NCBI GenBank assembly: GCA_033961575.1
Contig: CM066737.1
Coordinates: forward strand, 101,026,709 to 101,090,708
Direction: 5' to 3'
DNA length: 64,000 bases
DNA from: Aselliscus stoliczkanus
Lineage: Eukaryota; Chordata; Mammalia; Chiroptera; Hipposideridae
Notes under the pieces: generated by a model
The model's database searches: none
What the model was told of the DNA's origin: nothing
What the model saw: the letters and a program-made list of their open reading frames with translations, nothing else
Part shown: piece by piece, positions 45,706-57,327 of the stretch
Layout: every line of letters begins with the position of its first letter
Numbering within the stretch: position 1 is the stretch's first letter
Program-made: the position numbers and the translations under genes

Positions 45706-46139
45706 AGCAGAAGGGCCCAATAGAGAGAGCCCACAGTAGCCATAATGCTGGCTGGTGAGGCCCAGCAGAGGAGGTGCTGCAAGGGGACAGAGTGACCCCA
45801 AGGCTGAGACCTGCAAGGTGAACCCCAGGCTAGAAGCCTTAGTGAGTCCTAGCTAGACTTCAAGGGGATACATAGCACATGCAGGAGTTAGAAGAGAGAG
45901 CGCCAGGCCTTGACTAGCTGAGTCTCACAGTTCTGAGTTGCCAGCTGCATACTCCAGCAGCAGAGACAGCAGGGTGAACAGGGGCAAAAGGACAGGGATG
46001 TCATTGCTACTGAGGCCTGCAAGGACCTGAAGAGTGTCAGGACATGGCAGGTCTCTGACTCCCCACCCACAACCCTGTCTCTTGAGGATGCTGGAAAGAG
46101 CTCAGAAAGGGACTTTTCTCAGATATTACTCCCAATTTT

Positions 46140-46548
46140 TTTTAAAAAAGATTTTATTGGGGAATTGGGGAAGGGGAACAGTGTTGGGGAATTGCGGAAG
46201 GAGAACAGCCAAGTTGTTGTCCTTCAATCTTAGTTGTGGGGGGGCGTGGCTAGCTCAGCTCCAAGTCTAGGAACCATCCGGCTGTAGGCAGCTCGTGGCT
46301 ACTGAGCTCAAGGTGCCAAGTTCAGTCTTAGTTGTGGGTGTGTGTAGCTCACCATCCTATGCTGGAGTCGAACTGGCAGCCTTGTTGTTAGGAGCATGTG
46401 CTCTCACCAGCTGAGCCATCCTGCCACCTGTTGGCAGCTCAGCGGCAGCTCAGCTCAGGCGCAGCTCACTGGCCCATGTGGAAATCAAACCAGTGGCCCT
46501 GTTGCTCAGAGCTCGTGCTCTTAACCAACTGAGCCACTCAGCTGGCCC
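46140..46548 (-). mobile_element. Dimeric SINE (type D)
   Basis: Read on the minus strand, two tRNA-like units in series: the first starts 'ggggccagctgagtggctca' and the second 'ggatggctcagctggtgaga', each with its own B-box-like 'ggtttgatttcc' or 'agttcgactcc'. They are followed by a linker rich in 'ctcagctc' and the same 3' tail as type B ('caattccccaataaaatctt'). A short 'ccaatttt' duplication may be the TSD. Confidence 0.88.
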
Positions 46549-46593
46549 CAATTTTATTTTTTAAATTATTAGGCATTAAGAAAAGCTGAAAGA

Positions 46594-46701
46594 GGGGCCA
46601 GCCGAGTGGCATGGTGGTTAAGAGTTGGCTTGGGACGCCAGTAGCCCCAGTTTGGGTCCCAAATGTGAGGGCCAGTGACACTGCCATAAAAATTAAAAAA
46701 A
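46594..46701 (+). mobile_element. Short SINE (type A)
   Basis: Head 'gggccagccgagtggcatgg', B box 'gtttgggtcc'. Exact 16-bp TSD 'aagaaaagctgaaaga' at 46578-46593 and 46702-46717. It lies 45 bp from the type D copy. Confidence 0.94.
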
Positions 46702-46792
46702 AAGAAAAGCTGAAAGAATAATACAATTATCACCTGTAAATTCTTCATCCAGTGTCACCTACCATCTCTCCTAACATTATTCCATTATTTTA

Positions 46793-46793
<1 letters not shown>

Positions 46794-46859
<66 letters not shown>

Positions 46860-46896
46860 TCTCTTTCTCTTTCTCTCTCTGTCTCTCATTCTCTCT
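46794..46896. repeat. (CT)n microsatellite
   Basis: About 58 bases of pure CT then CTTT-interrupted repeats. Confidence 0.98.
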
Positions 46897-46964
46897 CTCA
46901 TCTTTTGCTGAAACATTTGAAAGTAAGTAGCATAATGTGTGTTGTAATCTATTCCTGTCATTAG

Positions 46965-47525
46965 TCTTTGTGATGGTATTTTCATATGCCAACTTGACTG
47001 GGCTAAGGGATGCCCAGATAGCTGGCAAAACCTTACTTCTGGGTGCCTCTGTGAGTGTTTCAGGAAGAGATTAGCATTTGAATCCATAGACTGTGTAAAG
47101 ATTTGCCCTTACTAGTTTAGTGGGAATCATCCAATTGAGAGCCTAAACTGTAGAAAAAGGTGAAGGAAGGGCGATTTGCCCTCTCTGCTTGACATGCGAT
47201 AGCCATATTGTCTTATCCTCAGGCATCGGTGCTCCTGGTTCTTGGGCTTTTGGATTCAGACCAGAACTTACACCATCGAGCTTCCCTGGCTCTCAGGCCT
47301 TCAGACTTGAACTTAATTATGCGATTGGTTTTCCTGGTTCTCCTACTTGGAGAAGGCAGGTGGTGGGGTTCCTTAACCTCCATAACCACATGAACCAACT
47401 CCTATAATAAATGACATCTATCTATCTATCTATCTATCTATCATCTATCATCTATTTATCTATCTCTATCCATCATCTATCTATTCTATTTGTTCTGTTT
47501 TTCTGGACAACCCGAATATGGATTT
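46965..47525 (+). mobile_element. MLT2-type ERVL LTR with (TCTA)n expansion
   Basis: 'gatggtattttcatatgcca', 'acttgactgggctaaggga', 'gagattagcatttgaatcca', 'catgaaccaactcctataat' and the end 'ttgttctgtttttctggaca' are the marks of MLT2-type LTRs. A TCTA tract (about 47418-47480) has grown right after the AATAAA-bearing 'cctataataaatgacat' block. Solo LTR, no retroviral genes. Confidence 0.75.
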
Positions 47526-47633
47526 TGGTATTGAGGGTGATTCTAGAAGAACAGAATTTTAAGGATGGGTTTTCTGAATTGGTTCTGGAGTTTCTGGAAT
47601 TGGCTGTCTAATCTGATTAGATAGAAAAATGCT

Positions 47634-47754
47634 GGGCTGGCCGAGTAGCGCGGTGGTTAAGCGCTGGCTTGGGAAGCCAGGGGCCTGGTTCGGGTCTCAC
47701 ATATGAGGGTCAGTGACACTACCCTCAAAAAAAAAAGAAAAAAGAAAAAAAAAA
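47634..47754 (+). mobile_element. Short SINE (type A)
   Basis: Head 'gggctggccgagtagcgcgg', B box 'ggttcgggtct', tail of A with G interruptions. TSD 'agaaaaatgct' at 47623-47633 and 47755-47765. Confidence 0.93.
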
Positions 47755-47804
47755 AGAAAAATGCTGAAGACTCTATTTCTAGTAGTAAAGAGGGTGAATA
47801 TAAT

Positions 47805-48150
47805 GTTGTTACATGTTGCCAAATTCCCCTCCATAGTGGCTATATAATTTTTCACTTTCACCAGCAATGTAGGAGAGTGCCTCTTTCCCCACAGCCTTGC
47901 CAGCAGAGTGTTTTGTCAAGATTTTGGATTTTTGCCCAATGGATGGATGAGAAATGTAATCTTGGTATAGTTTTCACTTACTATGAGTGAAATTGAGCAT
48001 ATTTTCTTATATTTAAGAATCATTTGTTCATATTTTTCTCTGGACTATCTATGAATGTTTTTCCATTTTTTCATATCACTTTTGGTCTTTTTTTTTCTTG
48101 ATCTTTAAGACCTCTTTATATATGTTGAGGGAGATTAGCCTTTTAAAGCT
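47805..48150 (-). repeat. L1M ORF2-end fragment
   Basis: 'attcccctccatagtggcta', 'ttcaccagcaatgtaggaga', 'gattttggatttttgcccaa' and 'gtgaaattgagcatattttc' are the reversed end of L1 ORF2. Confidence 0.82.
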
Positions 48151-49300
48151 GAATTTAAAATTAGGCTTTTTAAAATTGACTAAGAAGTCAAATACAGGAA
48201 AATGAGTAATTTAGTTATTTATTTATTTTTCCACATGAAAATCTAGTGTGAACAGAGCTGTGATGCACTGCATATGGCTGATGCTCCAGAAAATTTTCAA
48301 GTAAAACGGGCTTTACCCCTGGACTTCCTGAAAATGAGACCAGCAGCTGATACATGTAGGAAATTTGCCAACCAGCTCCTTAAGAATAAGATAATGATGT
48401 GATCTTAAGAAGAAAACTTTTAAAGAAGAAGACATATTTCTAGTTTTTAAATATATTAACTGGTGGCGTGATTAGAGGCTAGCTGTTTAAGTATCTCCAA
48501 AGCCAGGTGTTTCATAACTAACAGTAACACTCTCTTAGCCCTCATTTGAATTTGGGGGGTATGTTTAAAGTATAAAATAGCATTAGAAAAACATGGAATT
48601 CAAACTACTGCCTCTAGATAAACATCTTGCAGCAATAATAACTTGAGAATGTCCTGTATTCAGAGAGTTTGAACTCTGTCGTGCAGTGTCTGCACAGGCA
48701 TCCTCTTTGCTGGGAAATAAAAATGAGAGGGAAAGAAATCAGTTGCTCTAGGGAAAGGCAGCTTGATTCTGCCTCTGAATCTTTCTTGTAGCTGAGGTAC
48801 TCTCCAAGAAGAGAGGCCTTGGGTGGGACAGGTCCTGTAGAGATTGTTTCATGTTCCATTCTCAACCTTAAATAGAGATAGCAGCACCTCTGGAGGCCAC
48901 CACACAAGACAGCCCTTGCAGGGACACTCAGCAGGCTGCTGGGGCCGCCTGTCTGTAAGAGGCGAGGTTGGGGGAATCCAGAGAGGGGATAGTGCGGGTA
49001 GTTTCAATGGAGCCACAGACAAAACCTGATTGGAGTGAGATCCAAAAAAAAGAGCAAGTGAAGATGGCAAGTATAGGCAACTCATTCTAGGAGTAGGAGG
49101 GTGTAAAGGGAGTAGAAAATTAGGGTGGTAAGTGGCATTAGACGTAAAATTGAGGGAGGTGCATGTGTTTTGAAAGTTTTGAAGCTTTTACAGTGTGTTT
49201 GTAAGCTGGTAGAGCTTTCTTTCTCCAGTATAGAGGGTAAAGTGCTGAGAGAATTGCTGGGGTAAGTCTTGTAGGAGGCAGGTGGTTGGGACTGGTACCC
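48151..49300. other. Unassigned sequence, no gene seen
   Basis: Unique-looking. No splice-bounded frame or repeat I can name. Confidence 0.35.
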
Positions 49301-50230
49301 ATGAGCTTGCAACCTGTGCAGACCCCAGGGCCCATGCTCAAATAGGCACTGTGCTCAGTTTAATGCTCTCTTGTCACAGTTTTGAAATTCTTAATGAGTT
49401 CTCCCATGTAAGTAAAGTCCAGTGGGACACAGGAGCATGTGCCACGAGCTTGGGGCCTCGGCTCAAACACAGTACTATCCCCACCCCACTCCCTGGTATA
49501 AGCGTGTGGGCAGATGTGAGGCAATGTGAGTTGGTAGGAACCAGTACAAGCCGGCTCTATTCCACCACTGCTTCTAGAGATCTGAGCCAGGGAGTGGGGT
49601 ATAGTGTGTTTAGGCAAGCTTCTGGTGGATGGGTGCCCAAGCAGGTAGGGTGTGGGGTCCTGCATTTCAGAGTTGTAGCTGTGGGCCTGTCCCACTTGCT
49701 CCCATTGCATCCAATTTCCTTTCCAGTTGGTTTGAAAAGCTTGCTAGACTTGTCTTGCTCCTTTCTCAAGCTTTTGCCCAGCTGCCCCTGTCCCAGGTCA
49801 GAGGGAGCTAGTTCTGCTGGACCAGAGCTGGAGGAGCTCCAAAAGCCCTGCCTCCAAGTAGAACCCTGAGCCTGACCTGGGCTCAGGAAGGCTTCCTTTT
49901 CCTTGGGCCGGTTTTCCTTCTTGCATATTCCAGGGAAGAGCCAGAACCCCAGAGTGGGAAGGGCCCTAGGAAGCTGATGCATCCCTGCCCGTTTCACACA
50001 TCTGGAAATGGAGTCTCAGAGAATGCAGGAGGCTGGCCCCCAGGGCACTGGTACCTGTGGGCCTTGAGAATCTTGGACTTTTCCCCCTTGCAATCAATGC
50101 AAATTTTGAGTGTCGATTCTGTACTAGGCACTGTGTCAGGTGCTAGAGACTCTCCAGCTCCAAGCCTACCATGGTGCTTGTGGAAGGGGGGCAGGGATCA
50201 GGAGCTCAGTTTGGGGCATGTTAAATGAGA
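49301..50230. other. GC-richer stretch with long chance frame, no gene supported
   Basis: The longest frame in the window that is not in repeats (49282-49869, plus, 195 codons) lies here, with antisense frames over the same span. It has no domain I recognise. Part of it ('cagtttaatgctctcttgtc', 'gttttgaaattcttaatgag') resembles 51055-51115, so at least part is a dispersed repeat. An L2-like patch lies at about 50095-50200. Confidence 0.4.
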
Positions 50231-50234
50231 GGCT

Positions 50235-50390
50235 GATTCAAACAGATCTAGGTCTGTGAGGTCTGCATCTTGGCCCTGCCATTTAGCAGCTGCATGACAA
50301 GTCATTTCAGCTCTCTGAGCCTCAGTTTCTTCTTTTCTTATCTGGAGAAAAATCATACTTTTCTTGGGGGATTGGTGTAAGACTAAGCTT
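50235..50390 (+). repeat. MIR SINE fragment
   Basis: 'gccctgccatttagcagctg', 'ctctctgagcctcagtttct'. Confidence 0.75.
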
Positions 50391-51009
50391 CAGAGACTCC
50401 CCCTCTCCCCAAACACACACACACACTTTGGGCAGTAAGAGTCCTCTGATTCTTCCAAATCGGAGGCCAGAGCCAGCATGTCAGCTGCCACCCAGAGGCC
50501 CCCAAGCTGGTTTTGTCAGATGCCAAGCAGGAAGGAGGTCTCCATCGTGATAAGGGAGAAGGAGATCTATCAGTGGGTCCAAGATGTCCCCAGACTGCCT
50601 AACTATAGTTCTAGCAAATTCTAGCCAGTGGAGGACAAGCTGCCCTCAGAGAGAAAGAAGTTGAAATGGAAAAGCTGAGCAGCCGGGTAAAACTAGAGCC
50701 TCTGGGAGCAGGAGGCAAAAGAGAAGTAACCCCAGATACCTCATCATCGGCTACCTCGCGACTGTCCCCAAACCAGGACAATCACCCCAGGGAGACGCCT
50801 AGGAGCCACACTGGAGTGCTGAGTACATGGAGTGTGACGGGGACAGGCCAGCAGACACACCCTTGGAGCTCTTTGGTGTCTTCTTATCTTCTTCTGGAAG
50901 ACAATTCCTGTGCCCCAAAGTACCTTCTCTGGTTACCACTGCCAAGATTCTCTCTGTGGGAGAGGGTGACCCAAGGCATAGTCATGCTTTTCTGCATCAG
51001 GGCTGGGGG
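50391..51009. other. Unassigned sequence, no gene seen
   Basis: Moderate GC. A 136-codon frame at 50666-51076 begins MEKLSSRVKLEPLGAGGKRE and has a donor-like 'ccgggtaaaa' inside, but no domain or clear exon limits. Confidence 0.35.
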
Positions 51010-51175
51010 CCAGTTTCATGGACATGTGACCTGTGCAGTCACACAGGCCCTGGCTTCAGAAGGGCAGCATGCTTGATTTAATGCTCTGCTGTTGGTGTCT
51101 TGAAATTCTTAATAATTTTTGAATAAGAGACCATGCATTTCACTCTGCAAAGGCCCCCCAAATCATGTAGCTGGT
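51010..51175 (+). repeat. Dispersed repeat, related to 49345-49410
   Basis: 'gatttaatgctctgctgttg', 'tcttgaaattcttaataatt' and 'aaatcatgtagctggttct' are a repeat block seen widely in mammals; a weaker copy is at about 49345-49410. Family not named. Confidence 0.5.
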
Positions 51176-51799
51176 TCTATAGGTGGGGATGGGAGCCAGT
51201 GCACGAGTGAGGGATTGGCCTTGGGAAAGAACTCTTGGGAAAGACAGTTCATCCATAGTGGAGAGGGGAAGGCACAATTGCAGGTAGGTTGGTGGGTGTG
51301 GTGGTGGGAACCTGATGGACTTCTCTCTGACCACTTCTATTTGGAATGGAATAAAAAAACAAAGTCATCTGGTGAGAGTAAGGAAGAGGGAGAGGTGTTC
51401 GAAGAAACAAGGTATGGTGTCAAATAGTCATCTACGAGGGTGGACTCACTGGGTCCTTTCCAACATCAGGGATTTTTCGTGTGTTTAGAGGGTCTGAGAG
51501 GGTCAAATGGCCAGGATGGACTTTCATCCCACCCAACAAACAAGCTGCTGGAGCCAACCTTGACGACAGTTGTCTAGATTGGGGGAAGAGCTTCAAAAAC
51601 AAGCCATCCAACTGAGGTGGGAGCTGATCGAGTTGCCCCACCAGTCCCCACCAGTCCCTGAATGGGAACACATGATAGTATGCAGGTAGCCAAAGATAAA
51701 GCACTGAAACTTCTCTTATCAATTATGTTAATGGCTTCCATGTTGCCAAATCCCATGGTCCGTTCTTAGCCTTCATCCTACTTTACCCATCATCAATAG

Positions 51800-52320
51800 T
51801 GACAGTTGATTACCATCTCTCCCTTAAACTCTCTTTGGTCTCTGAAACACTACTCCCTCTTGCTTTGCCTTTTTCCTTACTGGTTTCCCCTTCTCACTCT
51901 CCTTTCCTGTATTTCCTTATCTTCCCAGCCTCCAAGCTTTAGAGCGCCCCCAGACTTGGTCTTCATGTTTCTTCTCATTCCCTTTCACTCCCTAGGAGAT
52001 TTTATCTAAGCCCATAGCCTATACCACCTGTATACTAATACTTCCCAAATTTGTATCTCTGGCTCAGACCTCTCTTCTAAACTCCATACTGGTATATCCG
52101 CCTGCCTATGGGACATCTTGACTAGGTCTAATACACATCTCAAATAACGTGTGTAAAATGGAGCTATTGAGATCGCTCACAAACCTTCTACACTGCAGAC
52201 TTCTCGGTGAACACCAAAAACTCTGCCACTGCTGCCTTCCAGAAAGATGGATCCTTCTTTCATCACCCACCTGCCCCTCAAACCAGCTCCACATGGAGCC
52301 CACTCACTTTCACCTTCAAT
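51800..52320 (+). repeat. L2-like old LINE relic
   Basis: 'ggagattttatctaagccca', 'ctaatacttcccaaatttgt', 'atctctggctcagacctctc', 'gggacatcttgactaggtct' occur in the same order as at 54480-54720, so both are copies of one old repeat, L2-like by its features. Confidence 0.55.
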
Positions 52321-52439
52321 CCTGATTGACAAAGCCTAGGTCATATGCCTGCTCTCAAGCTGCAAGGGAGGCTGGGAGAACGAATTCTGACTTTTAACTT
52401 GAGAAGGAAAATTCTCCAAATCTAGGAAGTGTTCTTATT

Positions 52440-52540
52440 TATTTATTATTATTATTATTATTATTTTTAGCTGAGCCATCCTGCCACCTGTTGGCAGCTC
52501 AGCAGCAGCTCAGTTTGGACTGGGCATCGAACTACCTAGG
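52440..52540 (-). mobile_element. Type C SINE fragment after (ATT)n
   Basis: An (ATT)n run (52442-52466) followed by 'ttagctgagccatcctgcca', 'cctgttggcagctcagcagc'. Only the 3' part of a type C (or D) SINE is present. The short flanks 'cctaggaagtgtt' at 52423 and about 52537 ('ctaggaagtgtt') look like a TSD, so this was inserted as a truncated copy. Confidence 0.8.
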
Positions 52541-53305
52541 AAGTGTTTTTAAAAGATGCTGAGTAACCACAATTTACAATTTTCTCATATTTTGTGAGGA
52601 AGTATGAGTATAGACCCTAGAATTCCATCATGTTACCTAATATTTTGCACCTGAATCTACTACATCCAAACCAACAGCCTTTTTTTTTTTTTTACCTCCA
52701 GCAACTTGTGTTAGTCAAATCTATCCAATAACTCTCAGGATTTTTAGTCTTTTTAAATCGATTTAGGTCATATTTAATTAGATCACAGAATTCTAATGTT
52801 AACTACAAGTATAAACAGGTTAGGGGAAAAATCAGCTCACTCTTTGTTAAATATACAATTCAACCAGTGGGAACAGAAGTATTCCGGCATCTTAGAGAGT
52901 AGCCCTCTACCACTGAGCAGTTTCAGGCCCTGGGCATCAGTATTGTTTGCAGTGGAGATCACTAGTTAATCAAGTGAATCAAGTAAGCTGAGACGGGTTA
53001 GGAGGCCTTCGGTATGCTTTACTTATTACTATTACAAGGGTGATGACTTTGTATTTAGTGTCTATCTGTAGTCCCTTTCGAAACTGAACACGTTGGGCTC
53101 TTAGGTGTCCCCTGCCTCCATAAACAGGAAAAAACTGGTTCTTTTCTCTTTCAGAACCCTTTGGTGACACATCAGTCTGTTGCCTCCTGGAGAAATAATT
53201 TGCACTTCCAGCCCAATTCTGAAACAATCTGATTTGGGGAGGAAATTATGTATGTAATTTATCAGGTAACCAGAACACTTGAGAGTGAGTAAAGCAAGCA
53301 CTATT
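52541..53305. other. Unassigned sequence, no gene seen
   Basis: Contains a T14-type run near 52679. Nothing else supported. Confidence 0.35.
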
Positions 53306-53320
53306 TAAAAATAGGATGGG

Positions 53321-53422
53321 GGCCGGCTGAGTGGCACGGTGGTTAAGTGCTGGCTTGGGAAGCCAGCGGCCCTGTTTGGGGTCCCACATATGAGGGCGAG
53401 TGACACTGCCCTCAAAAAAAAA
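53321..53422 (+). mobile_element. Short SINE (type A)
   Basis: Head 'ggccggctgagtggcacggt', tail of A. TSD 'aaaaataggatggg' (53307-53320) and 'aaaactaggatggg' (53423-53436). Confidence 0.92.
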
Positions 53423-53879
53423 AAAACTAGGATGGGACAACAGATATAGAAAATGAGATGTTGGTCTTGGTAAAATGGAACATCTGCTAACCCTGATACA
53501 TAGATGCTCATGCAATGGCAGTCTTCTCTAAAGCTCACAAGAAGGCTTGTAGGGATTGTCAATATGGCGAATTTTGTCTATTATGCCTCATATGGGGGAT
53601 GCAGTGATTTTAGGGCTTGAGATAAACCATTTTGGCTTTGGTACAATAGCATTACAAAAGAACAGATTACCTGGGGTAGACACACAGGGATAATCCAATC
53701 CTGTCTGGTAAAATTCTGTCCTATATCTAGAAAACCAACATCTGGTTCTGGTTCCAAACCACTGAGTTCTGGTATGTACTTAGACCATGCCAGCTCAGAG
53801 AGTTGGAAGGTGATGGATACCACTTTTTTATGTCTAAAACTGCCATACCCTGCACTTGCATTGTGTATTGTATAACTCC

Positions 53880-54135
53880 AAGATTGATGAGGTGTACCTG
53901 CACCAATGATTTGAGTCTTCCCAGCCCAGGTGCCAGACTATGTGAATGAGTGAGCTTTCAGATGATTTCAACCCCCACCATCTGCATCCATCTGAGAGAT
54001 CCTGGGCCAAAACCTGCCCAACCAAGCCAATCTCAAGTTCCTGGCCCATAGAAACTGTGAGAGATAATAAATTATTGTTATTGTTTGAAGCCACCAAGTT
54101 TATGGGTGATTTGCTAGGCATTAATGAATAACTAG
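53880..54135 (+). mobile_element. MaLR-type LTR fragment
   Basis: Ends 'cccatagaaactgtgagaga', 'taataaattattgttattgt', 'gaagccaccaagtttatggg', the usual 3' end of this LTR class with an AATAAA. 5' part diverged or absent. Confidence 0.7.
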
Positions 54136-54389
54136 AATGGTCCTATGTGCTGTCTCAACAGAATGTCCAACAATCAATGGCTTTTATAAGATGGAACTTC
54201 AAGGCTGAAGACAGTACTTTGGGGAGAATATGAATATACACAATGGTTTAAAGGGCTGAGGGTGAAACCAGAGGCCAATACATCCATGAAAAAGGTCAAG
54301 GAAGAACAGTCAGAGAGTTAAGCTTTGGTTTCCCAAACCCCATTTTTTCACGGTTCTCCTCTCTCTCACTGTCCATTGCTTCTGTGTCT

Positions 54390-54900
54390 TTGCTGCTTTC
54401 TTCTCCTCATTTCTCTGGCCTCTAAACTTTGGAGTTCCAGGGCTCAGACCCAGGATGCTTCTCTCCTTTACTTATTACCTAGGCAATGTTATCTAAACTC
54501 ATGATGAAATACTATCCATGTGTTGATGATTCCTCACTTTGATTCTTTTGATCTAACCTCTCTTCCTAACTCTAGACACATGTATCCAATTGCCTGCTGT
54601 ACATCTCCATTTGGAGGTTTACTAGTAATTGCAAATTCAATATATCCAACATCAAACTCCAGACTTCCCCCAAACATGCTCTTCTTTCAGTCTTCTCCAT
54701 CTCAGTAAATAATGAATCTATCATTCAGATGGCTCAGAACAAATTTGGAGTCACGTTTGGATCCCTACATTTATTTCGCATGTTTGATCCATCAGCAAAT
54801 CCTTTTGGTTCTGCCTTCAAAATACAACCAGAAACCACTGACTTTTCACCACTTCCACCACTTCCTTCCTAGCCCAAATCACTATTGACTGCCATTTGGT
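54390..54900 (+). repeat. L2-like old LINE relic
   Basis: 'ccaattgcctgctgtacatc', 'tccagacttcccccaaacat', 'atccatcagcaaatcctttt', 'ccacttccaccacttccttc' follow a well-known old mammalian LINE-type repeat; second copy of the 51800 repeat, with its later part kept. Confidence 0.6.
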
Positions 54901-55597
54901 AATTATCAGTGATGAAGGGAGATAGTATAGCCACTTCAAATCTCAAGGTTTACTTTTCTATGTTTTTATTAAATTAAACTTTTTATTTAAGATAATTGTA
55001 GATTCCCATGCAGTTAAAAAATAATACAGAGAAGTCCTGTGTTTCCCCCAATGGAAACATCTTACAAAACTACAGTACAATATCACAGCAAGGATATAGA
55101 CATTGATGCGGTCAAGACACAGAACATTCTATCACCACAAGGATCGCTCTATTGCCCTTTTATAATCACGCCTGCCCTTCTCCCTCCCCTCTACCCAATC
55201 CCTAACCACCAGCAACCATTACTCTGTTCTCCATTTCTAAAATTTTGTCACTTCAATAATGTTATATAAATGTTATCATACAGCTTTGTGTGACAATTTG
55301 GGGGGATTGGCTTTTTTTCACTCATAGAATTCCCTGAAGTCTCACCGAAGCTTTGTGTGTGTGCGTGTCTCAATAGTTTATTCCTTTTTGTTGCTGAGTA
55401 GTACCATAGCTTGTTTAACCGTTCACCTGTAGTAGGACATCTGTGTTGTTTTCAGTATGGGGCTATTACAAATAAAGCATCTGTGGACACTCATGTACAG
55501 GTTTTCATGTGAACATACGTTTTCATTTTTCTGGGATAAATGCCCAATATGAATCATGATGCTTGCATGTTTCATTTTTTTAAAAAATAATTGACAA

Positions 55598-56060
55598 GGC
55601 TGGCCGAGTGGCACATTGGTTAAGAGCTGGCTTGGGATGCCAGTGGCCCCAGTTCGGATCCCACGTGTGAAGGCCAGTGACACTGCCACCTACAGCTAAG
55701 ACGGTGAACAACAGCTCCACCTGGAGCTGGGCTGCTGTGATTCCCCGGGACGGCATAGCTGCAGCCCCTGCTGCAGTGGGCTGCCATAGGCTACAGTGAG
55801 TGGTTGGCAGCCAGCGTGAGCGACTGACAGCCAGTGTGAGCTGCCAAGAGCCACTGTGAATGACCGTCCAGAGGCTGGCGACCCATCTGCCTCACCCGAG
55901 AAGAGCACAATGATGATACCAGCATGGACCAGTGAAGCAACATCCTCCACAACTAGACTGAAAAACAAAAGGACAACAACTTGTCTGTTCTCCTTCCCCG
56001 GTTCCCCAACGCTGTTCCCTACCCCCAATTCCCCAATAAAATCTTTAAAAAAAACATTAT
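55598..56060 (+). mobile_element. Long SINE (type B), full length
   Basis: Head 'ggctggccgagtggcacatt', B box 'agttcggatccc', body, and tail 'attccccaataaaatcttta'. Exact 16-bp TSD 'aaaaaataattgacaa' at 55582-55597 and 56061-56076. The most complete type B copy here (463 bp). Confidence 0.95.
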
Positions 56061-57315
56061 AAAAAATAATTGACAAATTATTTTCCAAAGTAGCTGTGCC
56101 ATTTTATATTCCCACCAATATTTTATAAGTCATCCAGTTTATCTGCATTCTTGTCAGTATTTGATGATGTCAGCATTATTTATATTAGCTGTTCTGATAG
56201 GTGTAGTGATATCTCAATGGGATTTTAATTTCCTAATGGTTCATGATGTTGAACACCTTTTCTTGTGTTTATTTGCCATCTGAATACCCCCTTTAGTGAA
56301 ATGTCTGTTCATGTCTTTTGCCCATATTCTAATTGGATTGTTTGTATTTTACTGCTGAGTTTTGAGAATTCTTTATATATTCTAGATAATGGTCCTTTTT
56401 TGGATATGTGGTCTGAAAATGTTTTCTCTCAGTCTGTAGCTTCCCTCTACATCCTCCTACAGGGTTTTCACAGAGCAAAAGTTCTTAATTTTGATTAACT
56501 CTAATTTATCAGTTTTTTTATTTTATGGGTTAGGGGTTTGGTGTCAAGTCTAAGAATTTCTTGCCTATGTCTCGCAATGATATTTTGCTATGTTTTTTTC
56601 TAAAATGTTTTATGGTTTTACATTTTGCATTTAAGATTATGATCCAGCACTATTTGTTTAAAAAGGCTGTCTTTCTTCTTTTGAATTGTTTTTGCACCTA
56701 TATATTTCTTGGGCATATTTATGTGGGGAGACTTCTGGGTTCTCTCTTCTGTTCTATTGATCTATGTGTCTATCTTTCTGCCAACCATGCTGTTCTGATT
56801 ATGGTAGCTATTTAGTAAGCATTAATATTAAGTAGTTATTTCTCCCACTTATTCTTCTTTTCCCAGTTGTTTTAGCTATTTGAGTTCCTTTACTTTTCCA
56901 TATATTGTAGAATAATCTTATCTATATCTACAAAATATCTTGCTGGAATTTTAATAGGAATTGCATTAAACTTGTATCACAATTTGGCGAGCAGTGACAT
57001 TTTTTCTATGTTGAGTTTTTCAACCCATGGGCAAGGTATGTCTCTCCATTTATGTGTATCTTGTTTGATTTCTTTCATCAGTGTTGTGTAGTTTTCAGCA
57101 TAGAAGTCCCACACATGCCTTTTGTTAGATTTGCACATAAGTATTTAATCTATTTAAGGGAATATAAATGGAATTGTATTTTTAATTTCACTGTTCACAT
57201 GTTCATTGTTAGTACAGAGAAATGTGATTGACTTTTGCATGTTCGCCTTGTATCTTGCCTATTCATTCTAGGAGTATTTTGTGGAGTTCTTCTGATTTTC
57301 TACATAGGCAATCAT

Positions 57316-57327
57316 ATTATCTACAAA
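57316..57327 (-). pseudogene. Mutated L1 reverse transcriptase active-site motif
   Basis: The minus strand reads [10 protein letters not shown], where L1 enzymes have FADD. The second aspartate is Asn and the Ala is Val. This fixes the frame and orientation of the ORF2 relic. Confidence 0.8.

Noticed and set aside
49282..49869. 195-codon open frame on the plus strand, longest in the window
   Set aside because: No domain, no supported exon borders or promoter, antisense frames equally open over the span, and part of the sequence recurs at 51055-51115 as a dispersed repeat.
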